Positions 61,629 through 64,000 of a stretch of DNA of 64,000 nucleotides are shown here, one piece after another. The stretch's first letter is position 1; every line of letters begins with the position of its first letter. The position numbers and the translations under genes were made by a program. Below the pieces are notes generated by a model. The model ran no database searches. It saw only the letters and a program-made list of their open reading frames with translations, and was not told where the DNA came from. The stretch is from Rhodoblastus acidophilus (lineage in GTDB: Bacteria; Pseudomonadota; Alphaproteobacteria; Rhizobiales; Beijerinckiaceae). The stretch is taken from assembly GCF_009720655.1 (NCBI RefSeq), contig NZ_WNKS01000002.1:1-64000 (forward strand). The letters run 5' to 3'.

Positions 61629-62474
61629 CTAATCAGCGCCGGTCTTGTTCCCCATTAAGGGATAGTGTGTGGCCTCCGCATTTGCGGAGGCCTCATTCGT
61701 TTCGGGAACTTTATAAACGGCTCCCTCAAGCCTCTCCAGATGCCCTCGATCGACCAAGCGCGCGAGCACATTGTAGGCTGAGCTTTTGTTGCGGCGTACG
61801 GGACCGGCAAATGGCTCGACAGTGAGAAGATGACTCACGATTTCTCCAGCGCGGGCAGAACCACCACTGACTTCGATAAATGCAATGATCTCATCAGCCA
61901 TCGGAGATTTGCGCTGGGATACTGCGCCGTGCGGTAAGGCTGGGGATCCGTCAGCTTTGTATTTCTCCAGCCCAGCTACCGTAAAAAGCCGATTGTTCTC
62001 CTTAGTGATGATCCCTTGACGCGCGAGACGGCCGATAGCGTGATAGTAGCCCTTGTCGGAAACCTTTAGCAGGTTAGCCAATTCGCCGCATTCCACGTGC
62101 TCCCGCAGTTCTGCCGATGTCATGGACTCATAAGGGGCGGATTTGAGGTGATTAAGAATCTCCTTGATCCAAGGGCTGCGATGGCTTTCCCCTACTTCTG
62201 ATGGGTCAGAAATATCACCAGAGGCCGGGTCGCCGCGAGGGGAGGGCCCAAAGGACTGCGCCACCGTCAAGCGGTCTGCAAGTCCGAGCGCCGTCATCAA
62301 CTCACGAATCTTCCCCAGGCGATCATTGATCTCATCGCGACGTGATTCAATCTCCTTCCTCCGCGCCTCGATATCCGCGATCTCAGCGGTCATGCGCGCA
62401 TATTCGTCCTCCAGCTTCTTTACGTCGCCGGCGGTCAGGAGAACCCTGTGAGAATCGGAGGGCGCACTCATCAT
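61629..62474 (-). CDS. Coiled-coil plus winged-helix-like protein, unrecognised
   Basis: 281 residues (ATG at 62474 or 62471). Residues about 14-62 form a charged coiled coil (EDEYARMTAEIADIEARRKE). Two similar helical units follow: about 100-165 (WIKEILNHLKSAPYESMTSA, YYHAIGRLARQGIITKENNR) and about 190-258 (ADEIIAFIEVSGGSARAGEI, SAYNVLARLVDRGHLERLEG). Each ends with a wing-like K/R-rich turn, suggesting paired winged-helix DNA-binding domains. A perfect 10-bp palindrome GGCCTCCGCA/TGCGGAGGCC (61671-61692) lies inside the last codons. Base composition is lower in GC than its neighbours. Function is unknown; it may belong to a mobile or defence-related locus. Confidence 0.65.
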   Translation of the reverse strand: MMSAPSDSHRVLLTAGDVKKLEDEYARMTAEIADIEARRKEIESRRDEINDRLGKIRELMTALGLADRLTVAQSFGPSPRGDPASGDISDPSEVGESHRSPWIKEILNHLKSAPYESMTSAELREHVECGELANLLKVSDKGYYHAIGRLARQGIITKENNRLFTVAGLEKYKADGSPALPHGAVSQRKSPMADEIIAFIEVSGGSARAGEIVSHLLTVEPFAGPVRRNKSSAYNVLARLVDRGHLERLEGAVYKVPETNEASANAEATHYPLMGNKTGAD

Positions 62475-62723
62475 TTTTCATCCATGCCACAATGAGAGCG
62501 GCTGCACAAGAGGAGACATAGTGACTGGAGGATGCAAAGTGACAAAATGCCCAGGCTTTGGGATAATCCCCTCCCCTCTTACGCGCATGAATGCAGGTTT
62601 AACGGTCAACGCCCGCTTGAAATGCTGATATGGGGACCTCGCGCGCGAGCTACACCAACTCCTCACTCACTTTGAGCGTCTCGCGCAACAGGGAAAGAGA
62701 TTCTCCGAGCGCGAAACCGCGCC
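62475..62723. other. Intergenic stretch between the winged-helix gene and the displaced glnE end
   Basis: About 250 bp without a gene I can support. It should contain the promoter of the minus-strand gene ending at 61629. No repeat or RNA is recognised. Confidence 0.4.
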
Positions 62724-62842
62724 TTACGCGCCCATCACCTCCTCAAAAATCCGTCGCACCTCTTTCCGCCGCTCGCCCAAATCCCGCTCCAGCCGGGAAA
62801 AATCCGGCGAGCCCGCCGCCACCGCCAGCCGACGCTCACCCC
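62724..62842 (-). pseudogene. Displaced second copy of the glnE 3' end
   Basis: The minus strand encodes RRLAVAAGSPDFSRLERDLG followed by ERRKEVRRIFEEVMGA and TAA, almost the same as the end of the live glnE at 63283 (RRLAIAAGSPDFARLERELG, same last 16 residues). Nucleotide identity looks high but not complete. The copy begins abruptly at the broken end of the mazF-like toxin gene and has no start. Confidence 0.85.
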
Positions 62843-62843
62843 T

Positions 62844-62993
62844 TCATGGTGCCTCCGTCTCGTCGGTCGTGAAGGCGCAGATGGTGATGGAGTCGGTCGC
62901 ACCAAAACTGTCGACCTGCACGATCACGACAGGACGCGGCTTGCCGGCGTAATCGCCGCCCCCAGTCACTGTCCAGACCTCGCCCCACTTCAT
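62844..62993 (-). pseudogene. Truncated MazF/PemK-family toxin
   Basis: 49 codons: MKWGEVWTVTGGGDYAGKPR, then PVVIVQVDSF and ATDSITICAFTTDETEAP. This is the N-terminal half of a PemK/MazF endoribonuclease, including the GxxRPVVIVQ strand. Family members run to about 105-110 residues; here a stop follows at once where the displaced glnE sequence begins. The catalytic C-terminal half is missing, so it should be inactive. ATG overlaps the antitoxin stop (ATGA). Confidence 0.82.
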
Positions 62994-63214
62994 TCGTCCT
63001 TCCAATCGGAGACCGCGTCAATAAACGCCTCGTCGTCACGCGCATGGGCGCTCGCCGAAACCGCGAGGGACTGCCGATGGGCCTCGCGCCGGAACGCGGG
63101 CGCGCGAACGTCCGGCGCCCGAATCTGGATCGGCCGCAAACCCAGGGCGCGCAGACGGGCGCGATGCTTGCTGACTTTCAGCCGTGACGACTTGGGCGAG
63201 GGCGTCGTTGACAT
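62990..63214 (-). CDS. MazE-type antitoxin (DUF3018)
   Basis: 74 residues from ATG 63214 (GGAG seven nt upstream; ATG 63220 is too close to it). Sequence MSTTPSPKSSRLKVSKHRAR, LRALGLRPIQIRAPDVRAPA and a C-terminal acidic helix DDEAFIDAVSDWKDE fit DUF3018 antitoxins paired with PemK/MazF. The antitoxin is intact although its toxin is broken. A perfect 16-bp palindrome precedes it. Confidence 0.82.
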   Translation of the reverse strand: MSTTPSPKSSRLKVSKHRARLRALGLRPIQIRAPDVRAPAFRREAHRQSLAVSASAHARDDEAFIDAVSDWKDE

Positions 63215-63228
63215 GACCATGCTCCGAG

Positions 63229-63244
63229 AGGTTACATGTAACCT
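63229..63244. promoter_or_regulatory. Perfect 16-bp palindrome, probable antitoxin operator
   Basis: AGGTTACATGTAACCT is fully self-complementary and lies 14 bp upstream of the antitoxin start, where MazE-type antitoxins bind to repress their own operon. No second copy was seen in the window. Confidence 0.65.
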
Positions 63245-63282
63245 GGCACGCGCGACGCCGAACGACCAGCGCACTCAGGATA

Positions 63283-64000
63283 CTAAGCCCCCATCACCTC
63301 CTCAAAAATCCGCCGCACCTCTTTCCGACGTTCCCCCAACTCCCGCTCCAACCGGGCAAAATCCGGCGAGCCCGCCGCGATCGCCAGCCGCCGCTTCACC
63401 CCCTCCGCCGCCGACGCGGGATCACTGCCTTCGCCGAGGCTCAGCCGCAGCCATTGCGTCACCTTGGAGAACAGGGCGAGCGCCTCGCCCAGCGTCGCCA
63501 CAGCCTCGGCCTCCAACACGTTTCCGGACGCGGCGGCCAAAATTTCCGCCGTGCCCTGCACCCGCAAACCGCGCGCGTCAAAACCATGCCCCAAGGCCAA
63601 AACCTGCGCGACGAATTCGATGTCGAGCAGCCCGCCCGGCGCGAGTTTCAAATCCCAGGGACCGCCAAACCCTTTCTCCTTGGCGATCAGCGCGCGCATC
63701 TCCCGCGCCTCCTTCGCCAGCGCCGAAAAATCGCGCTTCACGAACAAGGTCGCCTCGATGATCCCGCGCACCTCCTCGCACAGGCTGGCGTCGCCGGCGA
63801 TGGGACGCGCCCGCGTCAGCGCCATATGCTCCCAGATTTCCGCCTGTTCGGCGTGGTAGGTTCGAAACGTCGAGAGCCGCGCCGCCACCGGCCCCTGGTT
63901 GCCTGAAGGGCGCAACCGCATGTCCACGGCGAAAAGCTTTCCACGTCGCGTCGGCGCCGAAAGCGCCGCGATCAGCCGCTGCGTCAATCGCCCATAATAA
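63283..64000 (-). CDS. glnE: GlnE, glutamine synthetase adenylyltransferase (C-terminal part, runs off the window)
   Basis: About 239 C-terminal residues are visible; the frame is open to the window edge (YYGRLTQRLIAALSAPTRRG) so the start lies outside. Motifs are LFAVDMRLRPSGNQGPVAA with the catalytic acidic pair of the second nucleotidyltransferase domain, and WDLKLAPGGLLDIEFVAQVL of the GlnD-UR_UTase helical region. It adenylylates or deadenylylates glutamine synthetase in nitrogen control. The 3' end has probably been supplied by the incoming toxin-antitoxin cassette, as a second copy lies 440 bp downstream. Confidence 0.93.
   Translation of the reverse strand, partial: YYGRLTQRLIAALSAPTRRGKLFAVDMRLRPSGNQGPVAARLSTFRTYHAEQAEIWEHMALTRARPIAGDASLCEEVRGIIEATLFVKRDFSALAKEAREMRALIAKEKGFGGPWDLKLAPGGLLDIEFVAQVLALGHGFDARGLRVQGTAEILAAASGNVLEAEAVATLGEALALFSKVTQWLRLSLGEGSDPASAAEGVKRRLAIAAGSPDFARLERELGERRKEVRRIFEEVMGA

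Noticed and set aside
1-64000. CRISPR arrays and tRNA or rRNA genes.
   Set aside because: No regularly spaced direct repeats were seen, and no cloverleaf-like or rRNA sequence was recognised in the intergenic regions by eye.

Overview
The window is high-GC, densely packed chromosomal DNA from an alphaproteobacterium, most likely Hyphomicrobiales (Rhizobiales). Supporting evidence: a tandem glycine riboswitch before gcvT, an alphaproteobacterial-type 6S RNA upstream of the 5-formyl-THF cyclo-ligase gene, a GTG/TTG-rich start-codon repertoire, an IalB-family protein, and palindromic repeats of a kind I recognise from Rhizobiales genomes (48.0, 57.4 and 61.3 kb). A Cys-rich four-helix-bundle copper-storage (Csp) protein next to a copper-type TonB-dependent receptor would suit a methanotroph-like or other copper-dependent member of the order. 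That lineage guess is inference.

Region 1 (1-13.6 kb) is a metal-acquisition island. It opens with an in-frame IS66/IS256 hybrid transposase relic that runs to within 50 bp of a nickel ECF transporter operon (nikM-nikL-nikQ-nikO), which converges on nikR. A decayed OprB-type porin follows, then a cobalamin riboswitch driving a second, cobalt-type ECF transporter (cbiM-N-Q-O). A probable copper module comes next: a csp gene, two DUF2946-like small secreted CxxC proteins, a Crp/Fnr-family regulator and a TonB-dependent receptor with the OprC-type CxxxM motif. Two Fnr/FixK-like boxes lie in its intergenic regions. The island ends at an IS66 3' scrap.

Region 2 (13.6-19.5 kb) is an accessory islet. 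It holds a secreted parallel beta-helix protein and a large glycosyltransferase, both richer in A+T than their surroundings, followed by the remains of at least three transposases. One is an IS256-family gene broken by a 40-bp Y-shaped palindromic insertion.

Region 3 (19.5-60.9 kb) is mostly conserved core genome: a RecD-like helicase, ohr, rlmN, a DTW-domain gene, gcvTH under a glycine riboswitch, thrC, an M16 peptidase, a PAS/GGDEF/EAL membrane protein, yqgE, rsmE, gshA, a CPA2 antiporter, ispH, cobT, yebC, a ymdB-type phosphoesterase, fau with 6S RNA, a DevBCA-type exporter, rpoD, dnaG, panB, a YfhO-like membrane protein and ribA. Oddities here include a stand-alone CCA-enzyme-type HD domain with its HD motif altered, a DnaG without zinc ligands, a degenerate GGDEF domain and a RibA with a vestigial RibB-like N-terminus.

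Region 4 (60.9-64 kb) is a small variable patch. It contains a parS-like palindrome, Rhizobiales-type repeats, an unrecognised coiled-coil/winged-helix protein, and a mazEF-type toxin-antitoxin pair with a truncated toxin. The pair sits between the live 3' end of glnE and a displaced second copy of that 3' end, which suggests a cassette that restored the gene it entered.
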